From Epiperipatus broadwayi (lineage: Eukaryota; Onychophora; Udeonychophora; Euonychophora; Peripatidae): a stretch of DNA of 64,000 nucleotides. This document shows positions 12,250 to 22,654 of the stretch, one piece after another. The DNA is taken from positions 27,043,053 to 27,107,052 of the forward strand of contig JAQFVV010012394.1 of NCBI GenBank assembly GCA_028023455.1, written 5' to 3'. The position numbers and the translations under genes are program-made. Positions within the stretch are counted from its first letter, which is position 1; every line of letters starts with the position of its first letter. Under the pieces are notes generated by a model that saw only the letters and a list, made by a program, of their open reading frames with translations, did not search any database and was not told where the DNA came from.

Positions 12250-13995
12250 TTTACAGAACATAAAATTATAACTAATTTTGTTTTATGAATAAATAAGAAA
12301 TAGAATAAGTTAACAATAAATGCATTATAGCCCCATAACTTAGATGTTTATTTTTTTCATTCCACTCTGCTAATGAAATATTTATAAACAAAATTAACAT
12401 TTTCTGAGTTATTAATTTATCAGAGGATTCTCATTATCTTCGTAAATATCTACTTGCATTATCTAATAAATCGTTTCTCACTCTAGATTTCTCTGAATAT
12501 AAATTACTTATTTATGACGTAATTTTGTTTGAATAACTATATCTTTCTTATTATATATTATACAAATGCATCTGCTAAAATATCACAATAATTGAATGAT
12601 AAGCGGCATGTTCAAGTACCAAATTTAATAGGATCTTTGTTTCAAAAACTATTAACTCCCAAATCTATTAATATTCAATTGCGCTACACCTTACAGGTCA
12701 TGATATAATAGTATAAACCAATTCATCCTATCCTATCCTTTTTTTTTTTTTAAATCAATGGTTTGTGGGATTATTTGTCTAATCTCTTATGTAATATTTT
12801 TCTATATAATAATGTATAGCTGTGTATATTTATTATGTGCTTTTGGATTCAGGTCACAAAGCCCTTGTTCTCACTCCATGTTTTAGCATTAATTATGTAA
12901 TTGTTATTATTTAAGTATTGAAAATTGGACATCTGCTATATTTGAACATTTCATGAGAGGTTGAAAATGTAGCTTTATTTCAAATGGAGAAGGAAACTTT
13001 AATTAGATAATCATGTAACTATACATACTGCCCTGTATTGTTGAGGTAGTGTTTAAAGTTGTAAATCTGGTGCTTAAAAAATTCATGGGCTGGGTCCAGC
13101 TCTATCACTTCTAGAACCTTTTTATCTAAACTACAAAGCCATTTGATTATTGTTTGGGTATACATATTTGAAGTATTGGTAGTCATGAAGGAACATTTCC
13201 TCTCATTCAGTAGGCTCGATTGATTAAATACAGCACAAACATTAATTTATTTGTGCTTTTGTCTAGATCATGAATGATTGGTGATATTCAAATAAATTCT
13301 AAGTTTGATATAATAAAACACAGAAATTAAACATTAGTATGGCAGCCATGACTTCCATTTTATGTCATCAGTTAATGGCTAGAGCTCATGCCTTAGAACC
13401 AGATCACTTTCCCTAAACTCTCTCATCAATATCTCTGTCCTTCAAATGTTTATGCTTTTAAGTTGATTTATATATTTTTTTTTACTTACTTTTTTCTGAC
13501 TCTTTTCAATCTTTTCCTCTATATCCTTCATAATTTTTCTATCATTAAATATGTGACTAATTCAGTATCTGTTATTTCAAAAATAACATTTTTTAAATAC
13601 TCTTTGTCAATATCACTACTTATCTAACAGTATCCTTCCATCTTATTTTTCTCATTCTGTTTCAAATTCACATTTCTATAGTTTTCAATTGATCTATTTT
13701 TTCCTCATTGTTTATAACTTATAAGCTTAAGAGAGAGGGTCATGTGATCTATGACTCATATTTTGACTATTTAACATACTAATTTTATTTGAATCTTGGA
13801 TAATCAACACAATTCAAATTTTTGATCATTGCTTTGCATTACTCAATCATCTTCCAAGATCTATAATTTTCTGTCCAAATACTATTCTTACATATTTATT
13901 TATTTGTAGTTTTTAATATGTGTAAACAATTTGTGTAGTATGCTTAATTTGTTATTTAGATTATAAATAATTTATTTATTGACTTCTCATAAATT
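12250..13995. other. AT-rich spacer with one weak SINE-like trace
   Basis: Nothing gene-like was found. At about 13060-13150 the ending ACTACAAAGCCATTTGATTA parallels the 3' part of the SINE-like copies at 7745 and 9360, without convincing Pol III boxes. Confidence 0.4.
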
Positions 13996-13998
13996 ATA

Positions 13999-14418
13999 TA
14001 ATATCAATAATTCTGCGCTAACACGCTTGTTAGAGAAGTTTAATTTTGTGAAAATTATATGAAGCCTTTTTTCAAAATTCCTATACTTCATATTCATAGC
14101 TGAATGCCGATGATAGTAATGAAAAGGCAATATTCTAATTTATGCAAATTAGTTAGCTGTTAATTGTAAGATACTTATTTCACCATTTCAAAAAGATGGA
14201 CAAATTAATCTAAACAAAATAAAATGCCAAGAACTACGACATAATTAATAGCTAACCAATTTGCATAAATTAGAATATGCCTCCTCACTATTATCATCTG
14301 CACTCAGCTATGAATATGAAGTCTAGGAACGTCGCAAACACTTAGTGCAGATAAACATATAATTTTCACACAATTAAACTTTTCTAACAAGCATGTTAGT
14401 GCAGAATTATTGATATTA
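13999..14418. mobile_element. Fold-back element with ~170-bp inverted arms
   Basis: The left arm (13999-14165) and right arm (14243-14418) are reverse complements over almost their full length, with a 77-base spacer. Outer ends read TAATATCAATAATTCTGC and inner ends ATTTGCATAAATTAG on the mirrored strand. Divergence is moderate, with one unmatched block in the middle. No ORF and no clear target duplication were found. It is a non-autonomous fold-back transposon of unknown superfamily. Confidence 0.75.
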
Positions 14419-15048
14419 CATAATAGCTTATATAATTGTTTAGATAACAGCTCTGAAGAAGTCTCTTGAATAGTTGAAACCATCACCCATTTTTGAAGTT
14501 TGGATATAATAAAAAATTGTATTTGCATTTTGCGTTAAATGCATAAAAGACTGTTAGAATTGTTTTGTTTATATTAGTACATTTTCTTTACTTTTTTTTA
14601 TTGCTTTGGTTTTAATTATATTTATGGACATTCCAAATTACTACAACTTCCATCTATCTCACTTAGCATTCTGTTAATTTGTTTGTATGTTTAATTCTAA
14701 GATAATGGCATTTATATGCATTATATATAAAAGATCTGAAGTAGATTATTGATCAGTTAAAAGTGTCAACTATTTTTGCAAGGTTGGATACATTAAAATA
14801 TTAAATTTCATTGTGTAATTAAATTATCTTTCAACAATCATAGATCAGGTATTTTGCATAATTAATTTTATGCTGAATGCATTGAACTTGTCTTTAAAAA
14901 AAAAGTAGTAGCTTAATTTTCTTTTCAATCTATCATTTTTTTTTTGCTTTTGACAAACTAATTTTCATTCTGAATTATTAAAATCAGCTTTTGGGGACAT
15001 GTTTTTTTCATGTGGTTCTACTCCAACACTCTTTTAATATTTTTTGGA

Positions 15049-15544
15049 GTTTACACAGAGGCAAAACTCTCCATACAGTAGCGCCACTCAGTGCAATCCA
15101 AAGTAATCACTGGATTCAGAAAGGTATGTGCATAAAATCCCTATCTAGTGCCTACTCATCCACTATTTCCAGACTAATTTCTAGCCTGTGACTTTCAACA
15201 GTGAGGAGCCTTGGATCTGAGAGCACTGCACCTAGATCTTAGGATCTAATGTAACCCTACATCAGCCACTTTTTGCCTTATTAGTTAACTATGAAGCTTT
15301 GAGTCAAAGGTGGATGCTGTAGGGTTGCCTTAGATCTTAAGATCTAGGTGCATTGCTCTCAGATCCAAGGCTCCTCATTGATGAAAGCCACAAGCTAAAA
15401 ATTAGTCTGGGGATATGGACGGATAGGCACTAGATAAAGATTTTATGCACAAGTCTTCCTGCATCCATTGTTTACTCTGGCTTGCAGAGAGTTTTGCTTC
15501 TGCGTAATTAGCTTGAGTAAGTATAAAGAATGGTGATCATGTGA
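15049..15544. mobile_element. FB fold-back retroposon, first copy
   Basis: The plus-oriented segment at 15056-15245 (GCAAAACTCTCC ... AGATCTTAGGATCT) is followed by its diverged inverted copy, about 15335-15505 (reading back to GAGAGTTTTGC), and then the tail AATGGTGATCATGTGAT. Imperfect flanking repeats (TATTTTTTGGAGTTT at about 15034, TATTTTCAGAGTT at 15545) look like a target duplication. There is no coding capacity, so mobilisation would have to be in trans. Confidence 0.6.
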
Positions 15545-15557
15545 TATTTTCAGAGTT

Positions 15558-15894
15558 ATTAAACAATTCAAAACAAAACAACACTCTCCATATAGTAGTG
15601 CCATCTTGTGCTAACAAGAGCAATCAATGGATGCCAGAAGGCTTGTGCATAAAATCCCTATCTAGTGCCTACTCATCCAATATCCCCAGACTAGTTTCTG
15701 GCTTGTGGCCTTCATCAGTGAGGAGCCTTGGATCTGAGAGCACTGCACCTAGATCCTAAGATCTAGGGCATCCATTGATTGCTCTTGTTAGCACAAGATG
15801 GCACTACTATATGGAGAGTGTTGTTTTGTTTTGAATTGTTTAATAACAATTTTTGTGCTAGTATGAGATAGTGATCATGTGATGTTTAGTGGTT
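15558..15894. mobile_element. FB fold-back retroposon, second copy with 81-bp perfect arms
   Basis: Flanked by a perfect 13-base duplication TATTTTCAGAGTT (15545-15557, 15895-15907). The arms 15555-15635 and 15767-15847 are perfect reverse complements over 81 bases with a 131-base loop. A non-palindromic tail follows, ending GTGATCATGTGATGTTTA. The target duplication shared with the first copy shows it inserted at that copy's right edge. Perfect arms imply recent insertion or arm-to-arm gene conversion. The inverted 5' part plus direct 3' tail recalls twin-primed LINE-type insertions (inference). Confidence 0.75.
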
Positions 15895-15909
15895 TATTTT
15901 CAGAGTTCT

Positions 15910-16128
15910 AATTCAATGTAGAACAAAGAACTTAGTCTCTCATACTATACTCGCATATATAAGAAAGCAAATATCTGTCAAAATATATTAAAAAATAAAA
16001 TATTTAGACATTAAAAAACATACATTTCTGTTGCAATTTAATTAAAATTAAAAATAAATAAACCATTCATAAAATGATTAATAAAATAAAAAGTTATGGG
16101 TGAAAGATTACTAAAATGTCATTTATAG
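15910..16128. other. Spacer between FB and hAT elements
   Basis: AT-rich; nothing recognised. Confidence 0.4.
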
Positions 16129-16155
16129 CAGATGTCAGTAAACTATGGCTTATGG

Positions 16156-16656
16156 CAGGGGTGGGCAAATAGTGGCCCAAGGGCCACATGTGGCCCTCTA
16201 AGAGTTTTTATGCAGCCCACCAAGACAATCAGAAAAATCCACCTTGAACTGAGATTTCCTTCCTGTGTGTGACCGAAGATTCGTCTCGTATTTTCCACTA
16301 GGATGGCCACGCTAATACACATGTGCCATGAAGATGATGTGCAGTGCTTTTCCAGTTGATCTGGTTAATTTCAATTTTGTCTTTGCATTAGCAAATATAT
16401 ACATTTGCAACTTTAGTGGAACCATGAACCCTCCGAAAAAATGTAAAATCGATGATGAATGTCGTATGTTTGTATGTTTAATGAAGAATGGACTAACAAA
16501 TATTTCTTGGGTAATACAAGGAATAAAGCAGTGTGTTTATTGTGTCATGAAAAAAAGGTGTGGCCCTCCACTAACCTTCGCTTCCACGATGTGGCCCCCA
16601 ATGCGGCCCTCCGCCAATCTCTATTGCCCCCAAGTCAAAACAATTGCCCACCCCTG
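16156..16656 (+). mobile_element. Non-autonomous hAT transposon with BED-finger relic
   Basis: A 501-bp element with ends CAGGGGTGGGCAAAT and, inverted, CAGGGGTGGGCAATT, flanked by a perfect 8-bp duplication GCTTATGG (16148-16155 and 16657-16664), the hAT hallmark. Inside, a frameshifted start (MNPPKKCKIDDECR, then FNEEWTNKYF and KAVCLLCHEK) matches the N-terminal BED zinc finger of ZBED5/GTF2IRD2-type hAT transposases; the Cys-x2-Cys pair is visible. The catalytic RNase H-like region is absent, so this is an internal-deletion derivative. The flanks rejoin as CAGATGTCAGTAAACTATGG...ATCTGGC, itself reminiscent of another hAT terminus, suggesting nesting (inference). Confidence 0.88.
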
Positions 16657-16739
16657 GCTTATGGTACACATCTGGCTACCATTACAATATATGCTATTCA
16701 GAATGAAAAGGTCTTATAATCAATACATGAAATAAAACA

Positions 16740-17370
16740 TTACTTTTTGCTTATGTAATATTGGCAACCAGACGTGAAAGTAAAAAACTCTATATGTCTG
16801 TGCAAACAAGGTAAATTTTCATTTTTGGGTAGAAAAACAGAATTTTTTTTTTTTTTTTCAAAATATGAGTTAACTTTTTTTTCTTGTTAAAAATACATTA
16901 AGCTGAATGAGTGGAACATTTTATAAAAGAGATAATGGAAAGAAAATTATGTTTTATTAAAAAATGTAAAAATTGCATCTACAAACAGCAGGAAATATCA
17001 AAATTATGCAAAAAGATCTTAATTGTCTTGTAATGTCATAAAAAAAAATTAAAAGTTTTCATACCATGTATGAACTTTATCAGTAGTTCTTAGAATTCAA
17101 AATGGCCACGAGCGCATTCTAAATCAGTACCTCTTTATCTTTTTCATGTAATTTGATCACAGCACATCTAGAAATTTATTTTCATTAACTCAAAATAATG
17201 AAACACTATATTAAATTAATTTTAAAAAATGATAGAAGGGAGATTTGAACACATGAATTAAATGTAAATTTATATTTCTTTTTTAATGAATGTTTTTATA
17301 TGCATTGTTTGTGATTTTTTAATTTACATATTCTTCTGTATTTTCTTTTATTGGACACATAGATGTTTAA
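16740..17370. other. AT-rich spacer, no feature recognised
   Basis: Homopolymer-rich DNA with no supported gene or repeat copy. Confidence 0.45.
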
Positions 17371-17378
17371 AATTATAT

Positions 17379-17490
17379 GGCCCTTCAAAGATAAAGCTCC
17401 ATGATTTAGAGTGATAACAACCTGCCTCATCACATCTGGTGCTCAAAATTATTATAAACTCATGAGCAATATTCTATAATTTTACTTACT
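17379..17490 (+). repeat. Possible SINE-like remnant
   Basis: The ending TAAACTCATGAGCAATA resembles the GAACTCCTGAGCAATA tail of the SINE-like copy at 9355; the 5' promoter part is not convincing. Confidence 0.3.
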
Positions 17491-17704
17491 AATAATTGAA
17501 CAATCTTCTAAGTTGTTTCCTTATTCTTCTTTTCAGCTAAGCATTATGATAATTTTTTTTTTTGTATTCATTTTTAGGTGAGGGAAAAGAGATGCTTAAG
17601 TAAAAATTATTAACTTATCAATTAAATCGCTTCCTATAGCATTGTGATGTCAAAACAAGTATGAGTCAAATGCCTGTTGGTCAATAACTGGCTGTTTAGT
17701 TATT

Positions 17705-18105
17705 GTTGTAGTATAAAGATCTGACTCTTAAATGTAAGAGCAATACAGAGATTTCAGATCAGCCAAAGAAGTAATGAGGGATGCATAGCAGGAGAAACAA
17801 GAAAAGAATAAAACTGAAATACATGGATGAGAAACAAACAGGTATTATTGACATCATTGAAAGAATTAAGAGACTGAAATAGAGTTGGGCTGGGCATGCT
17901 GTTAAAAAAGATGATAATAGGTGATCAGTTAAAACCTTAAACTGATTCTAAGTTGTAAAAGACTCAGAAAGAGACCAAATGTGAGATAGATGAATGAAAT
18001 GAGGACACGTGCATGAGCGATGTGGAGAAAAGAGTCTAGAGAAGATGGATTGAACTTGGAGAGACATTCATCCTGCAGTGGACCAATAATGGTAAAAAAT
18101 GATAG
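17705..18105 (+). pseudogene. Decayed 3' end of RTE-type LINE
   Basis: Co-linear with the LINE at 19289 at DNA level: GAGCAATACAGAGATTTCAG, AGAGTTGGGCTGGGCATGCT, GAGACCAAATGTGAGATAGA and TTCATCCTGCAGTGGA all have counterparts there. Frames are broken by stops and small indels. It covers the region after the reverse transcriptase core and ends in a short TGATAGTA tail. It is an older insertion of the same or a sister family. Confidence 0.75.
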
Positions 18106-18479
18106 TATAAAGCAAATCAATAAACTCTATAATCACTATGTGATAAATCAAAAAAGTATTGCCATATTATTTTTTTTCTAGAGGAATCTCGGAAAGACCT
18201 TTATCATACTGTTTTTAACTGTACAATATATAGATATTTCCCCTGTTTATTTTCCTGCTAGCAGACGACTAGTGGTAATCATAGTTAGCTCCCATTTGCC
18301 ATATAGTATTTCATATTTAAAGCTATTTTATAAATTTTGATATTTTTTAGTTTTTGGAGGTTTAGTGATTTATTTATTTCCACTTTCTTCTGTGGTCTCC
18401 AAGTTTTTTTTAATATTTTTTATTGAGATATTTATTATCATTACATTATTAACAATGGTCATAAGAATAACATACAATA

Positions 18480-18680
18480 TCACAAAGGATTTTACCTTAC
18501 CACCCTTAAGGTGGAAGGCCACCTGATCACCCCACGTCCCTGTTCATCAGTGTCACCTGAATATTGAAATAGGACGTATACTTCCTTTCATCAGGCTGAG
18601 GACCACATGCTTTCTTATCGTGAAAATTGAGCCGCCACTGCGCCTCACTGAAGAAGTCTCAAAGTCTTATCATTATTTTT
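18480..18680. repeat. GC-richer island, probable transposon fragment
   Basis: A sharply bounded segment of near-balanced base composition in AT-rich DNA, with near-palindromic CCACCCTTAAGGTGG and minus-strand CTGATGA motifs at two places. There is no coding frame. Probably a piece of an unrecognised element. Confidence 0.35.
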
Positions 18681-18689
18681 TTTTTTGTT

Positions 18690-19285
18690 GGCAATCTCAC
18701 TTTTTAATCACCTATCATTTTGTTTTTACTAGCAAAATAATTAATAATTTCACATTTTATTATATTGTAATGCACTTATTGTCAGGATCCAAGACCTTAA
18801 ACAGAACTTAAGTGGTAGCAATTGAGTTGATCAGAAGTTTGAAATGAAGTCCATTAAATATTAGTTTTAATGTCATTCTCTTAAACTCAATTGCTCAAAA
18901 TGTATGAAAATAAGTGAAATTTGTGTTTATTATCTGTGTGTTGCCATGCCAACATATTGTTGATATTCTGATTAATTTTAAGCATTGTCTGGAAGAATGT
19001 GATTTACATATAACCTATTAGCTACATGCACTTATAGTTTTAAATATATATATAACTTATTTAATTATGTAGTTTAGAATATGCTTATTTTATTAAAAAT
19101 ATTTTTAAATTTTAAAATTAACATACCTAAATGTAATAATAATAAACAACCATTTGTAAATGAGTAGCCATTCTAACTAAAAAAAAAAAAAAAGAATAGG
19201 GGAGAGACTGCTAAATGAGTTTTGCATGGTTATACAAATCAATCTATGAACCACAAATATGTTCACATATTAATTATTTTTATAT
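18690..19285. other. AT-rich spacer, no feature recognised
   Basis: Nothing beyond homopolymer runs, including A15 near 19179. Confidence 0.45.
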
Positions 19286-19288
19286 GCT

Positions 19289-19805
19289 AAACTTAGTTGG
19301 AGTGCTTTCGTTAGAAATAACTTGATACTAAAAGGAAATATGCCTATGTGTTTGAAAAGGAAGATTTTTAATAAATGTGTTTTACCAGTTCTTAATTATG
19401 GATCTGAGATTTGGACATTTAATAGAAGAGCAATACAGAGACTTCAGACCACTCAAAGAAGTATGGAGAGACGCATGTTGGGAGTAACAAGAAGAAATCG
19501 AAAATGTAATGTATGGGTAAGAGAACAAATAGGTGTTACTGACCTCATTGAAAAAATTAAAAGATTGAAGTGGAGTTGGGCTGGACATATTGCTAGAAGA
19601 GATGATAATAGATGGACAATTGAAATCTTAAATTGGATTCCAAGAGATTGTAAAAGACCCGGAAAGAGACCACATGTTAGATGGATGAATGAAATAAAAA
19701 AGTGTGCAGGGGTGATGTGGAGAAGAGAAACTAAATATCGGAGATGGATTGAACTTGGAGAAGAGACCTTCATCCTGCAGTGAATTGATAATGGTTGATG
19801 ATGAT
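19289..19805 (+). pseudogene. 5'-truncated RTE-type LINE: C-terminal end of reverse transcriptase protein
   Basis: An open frame of about 165 codons runs from 19289 (no start codon, truncated) to the TGA at 19781. The translation includes KLSWSAFVRNN, then CVLPVLNYGSEIW, WAGHIARR and GKRPHVRW. These are the thumb/C-terminal blocks of RTE/BovB-like endonuclease-reverse transcriptases, in which the protein would normally be several times longer. The endonuclease and the catalytic YADD core are missing. After the stop, a TGATGATGATGAT tail fits the microsatellite 3' ends of RTE elements. The intact frame indicates a relatively young insertion. It may supply the reverse transcriptase family that moves the non-coding retroposons nearby, but nothing here proves it. 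Confidence 0.85.
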
Positions 19806-20029
19806 GATTAGACGTTCTGGCCCATTTTTATGTTTATTTGATATTTTACAATATCGTCTTTTAATTTCTTCAAAAAACATTTCTTTCTGGAATATGTCAG
19901 CACCATGTCTTTTTATACTTCTTCAATTATTCTCAACTATATCTCTCCAATGGAAGAATTGGCATCGCATTTCTTTAGAATGATTTCAAAATAATTCTTA
20001 TAACAAAGCCAGGATCTACCTCTCCCATG

Positions 20030-20125
20030 AAAAACCATACTCAAATGGTTTGGGTTTACTGCCATATAGACGTTTGTATCTTCTTCTTTTTTTTTTGGAT
20101 GATTTATTTGCATTATGCCAAACAT
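20030..20125 (+). repeat. Orphan fragment of the intronic array unit, upstream of CCT3
   Basis: 20044-20076 (ATGGTTTGGGTTTACTGCCA then TATAGACGTTT) matches the segment that recurs in every large array unit (for example 43028, 54856) with one difference; further similarity fades. It lies outside the intron, on the other side of the first exon. Confidence 0.6.
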
Positions 20126-20149
20126 TATTTCATTTTATTGTATTGATGT

Positions 20150-20563
20150 GAACTAGACGAATCGTCATCAGTATAGCCTTGGTATGTTATACAAGAATTT
20201 TACTTCCCCCCCTCATATTTTTAAATTACAGCATCACTTGAAATCTAATGTCTGCATATGACACGTACTTTGTTAAAAACCTCATCAATGATTCAGTTTT
20301 TATATGATCAGATGGGGGGAAAAAAAATTAATTAAATGAACAAAAAAAAAAAAAAAGGGAGAGGTTATCTAACAAAGCGAACCGAAGCCATAGCTTATAA
20401 TTTTTTCTTAAAGTAGTTTCTGGGAAATAAAAAGACTATAATTTACGTCTTTCTTAACTTTCAACCATCCATGTACTGAAGCGCTATCTTACGACGATAT
20501 TAATACTTAAAATATCCGTGGAAGTATGGGTAATCTCTTTCCCAAGTGACATCTACTTACAAA
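20150..20563 (+). promoter_or_regulatory. CCT3: Presumed CCT3 promoter and 5' UTR region
   Basis: Non-repetitive DNA directly upstream of the CCT3 start codon, with more CpG than its surroundings between about 20375 and 20545. No TATA box or initiator can be assigned with confidence. ATGs at 20471 (followed by TAC TGA) and 20526 (eight codons) would be short upstream ORFs if transcription starts before them; the transcription start is not known. Confidence 0.35.
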
Positions 20564-20594
20564 ATGTTTGGTAGTGCTCCTATTTTAGTTTTAA
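20564..20594 (+). CDS. CCT3: CCT3 (TCP-1 gamma) coding exon 1
   Basis: Encodes MFGSAPILVL plus the first base of a serine codon, then a canonical GTAAGT donor at 20595. With exon 2 it reads MFGSAPILVL-S-QSTKRESGRKVQ, matching the N-terminus of the gamma subunit of the CCT/TRiC chaperonin. Known animal proteins start M(M/F)G...P(V/I)LVLSQNTKRESGRKVQ. CCT is the cytosolic ATP-driven double-ring chaperonin that folds actin, tubulin and WD40 proteins; subunit 3 is one of eight paralogues in each ring. The ATG is chosen because it begins the conserved N-terminus exactly. Intron 1 is only 86 bases (20595-20680, GT...TTTAG) and lies after codon position 1. The remaining ~510 residues are not in this window. 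Confidence 0.9.
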
Positions 20595-20680
20595 GTAAGT
20601 TATATTTGCAGAGTTATATATTTATTTTATTTTATCTTCATAAAAATCGTGATAGTTATTCTTGTATTTTTGATATTTAG

Positions 20681-20742
20681 GTCAATCGACTAAACGGGAA
20701 AGTGGACGTAAAGTCCAGTTAGGAAATGTCGCTGCAGCTAAG
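20681..20742 (+). CDS. CCT3: CCT3 (TCP-1 gamma) coding exon 2
   Basis: Begins after a TGATATTTAG acceptor, completes the split serine (A|GT) and encodes QSTKRESGRKVQLGNVAAAK, ending in phase 0 at a GTAAAC donor (20743). This is the TKRESGRKVQ...N..AAK segment just before the conserved ADIIRTCLGP nucleotide-binding motif, which should start exon 3. I searched the plus strand by eye for that motif and for DPMGG and TNDGNAIL coding sequence and found none. Intron 2 therefore seems to be at least 43 kb and to contain the snoRNA-like array. An alternative is that this is a processed 5' fragment or broken duplicate; the perfect splice sites and intact frame argue against that. Confidence 0.9.
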
Positions 20743-22400
20743 GTAAACCTTCGACCATCATGGCTGCTTCCATTGCCTCATTTTAAACTAACTCGTGGTT
20801 TTCTAATAACTTTTGTTTTTATATTGTCACACTTTCTTCCATATTATTTATAAAACTTCGTTTTTTTTTTTTTTTCACAATTAAAAATATTGGTGAATGT
20901 ATTTATTGTTGGAAGTTGTTCAGTCTTTTTTAATTGCCACTAATCTAGAAGATTCTAATCTCGTTTTTCTCCTGGCGAACGTTATTATTTCTTCCAACTT
21001 TTAAAAAATTTCCCTCTTTTATTATACTTATTAAATAGCTATACCAATGCAAAATTATATAATTTTTATGCAGTTTGATTTATAAATCCAATCTATAAAC
21101 AGTAACAAAATTTTCAATAAATAGTTGCCTGTTAAATTGTACAAGGAGATAGCTATTGCTATTTAAAATTCTATTTAGTAAATGTTTACTTGAATTTATC
21201 TCTTATTTTTTGATTAACTGGCTTCATTTTTATACTAATTGTAAAGAATTAAATACAAACATTGACTACATTAAATAGATAACTAAAAAAGTAATTTTAT
21301 TCACACCATTTCTCGTATTACATCTATCGTTTTCATTAAACTGCGAAAGCGTAAACGAATTTAAAAGCGTTGGCATAAACCAATTTTACATAGCTTGCAA
21401 CCAAAGTAATTTGCACCCAAATTTATATTTTAAAAGTGTATTCCAATTTTGGAATCCAATTACTAAAGTAAAGATTGTATGTCTGTTTTAATTTTGCATT
21501 TAATATTTTGAGTTACTTGGAAGGATAGATTGAGAGGCATCTGAATTTTTAAGTTTTTTTTTTTTTGGACATACTGTAGCTTAAATTGGCTTTCATTTAC
21601 ATTTATTTTACTTAGGTAAAAATATGCTTACTCATAGTTGTCTTCAATTTACGTAAATCAAATACAGAATCTAAATGTAATGCTTTAGTCATTTTTAAAT
21701 ATATCAAATCACGACGTAAAATATTAAATTGTCTTTCTAATAGTTTTAATGCCATTTACTTGATTTTTTTAAAATGCACATTAGTAATAATTGTTTTGCA
21801 CGATCGTAAAATAACAAATTTTTCTAATAGTTTTAATACTAATATTTTTATTTACATTAATTTATTTGAAACTCCCCATATCTATAATTCCAGCCACACT
21901 CCCTCTTTAAATAAAGCAAGAAAGCTCGAATTTTAGCACTCCATTGATAAGTAAAATCCTTTTCAATAATAATTGTATTTTAAAATAATAAATTTACTTG
22001 TAATTAATACTCCCCCCCTCCCAATACGGTTAAAAATCTTTTGTTTGGTGTATGGATTTAAATATGGTGCTAAAATATGTACTAGTCAAGCGTTTGGTGG
22101 TCAACGCATTTGACATATGAAAAAAATAAAATAAAATATGTAGTATAATGAAAATTAAATTGTGATGAAATAACTTGACCACCTGTAAAATATAATATAA
22201 AGACATATGAAATTGTGTTGATTTAAAATCCAAAAATCAACAAAACGTTTTATTTTGGTATTAATTATAATCACATAACATGTTGAATAAAAAAGAATCA
22301 TTATTTGATATTAAAAATTATTTAAAGCAAAAAACACGATTATATGTTTATGTGTTTATATAATAGTTTTGAAGAAAATTGCTATTCAGATGAAACTGAT
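20743..22400 (+). other. Start of CCT3 intron 2, before the array
   Basis: AT-rich intron with no recognised element. The left edge of the array is not sharp; similarity to array units is visible from about 22440 (TTGCAATGCTTGGCAATATA) and fades to the left. Confidence 0.5.
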
Positions 22401-22554
22401 TTTTTTTCATGTAATAAATTATTGCATTGAAGAAAGTATATAAAGAAGTATGTATTTATTATATAATATTCCAGCGCAAAGAAGTGCAACATATATTTGC
22501 AATGCTTGGCAATATATTAAAGACTTAATTGCAATTAGTATTATAAACTTTAAT

Positions 22555-22654
22555 AAACGTTTACTAATGATGATAATTTGACTCCCTCTTCTGGTAGTGT
22601 TGTGATGAAAAGAGCTCTGTCACCCTTAAAAAAAACAGTCTGAAGTAAATGTTT
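22555..22654 (+). ncRNA. Predicted box C/D snoRNA, outlying copy S1
   Basis: The terminal stem AAACGTTTACT (22555-22565) pairs with AGTAAATGTTT (22644-22654) over 11 positions with one G-U. Box C is ATGATGA (22567-22573), D'-like CTGG (22591-22594), box C' GTGATGA (22602-22608) and box D CTGA (22640-22643). Length is 100 nt, in the usual range. The guide before D' is GACTCCCTCTT, which can pair CTCCCTCTTC with 18S rRNA. It is strongly diverged from the A copies outside the boxes, yet all boxes and the stem survive. It is the first copy after CCT3 exon 2 and would be released from that intron. Confidence 0.72.

Noticed and set aside
16328-16735. 135-codon open frame as a cellular gene
   Set aside because: It lies almost wholly inside the hAT derivative, runs past its right terminus and target duplication, and combines two frames of the transposase start.
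18530-18600. Possible hammerhead ribozyme (CTGATGA motifs on the minus strand)
   Set aside because: No GAAA core partner at a suitable distance and no stem II/III arrangement could be found.
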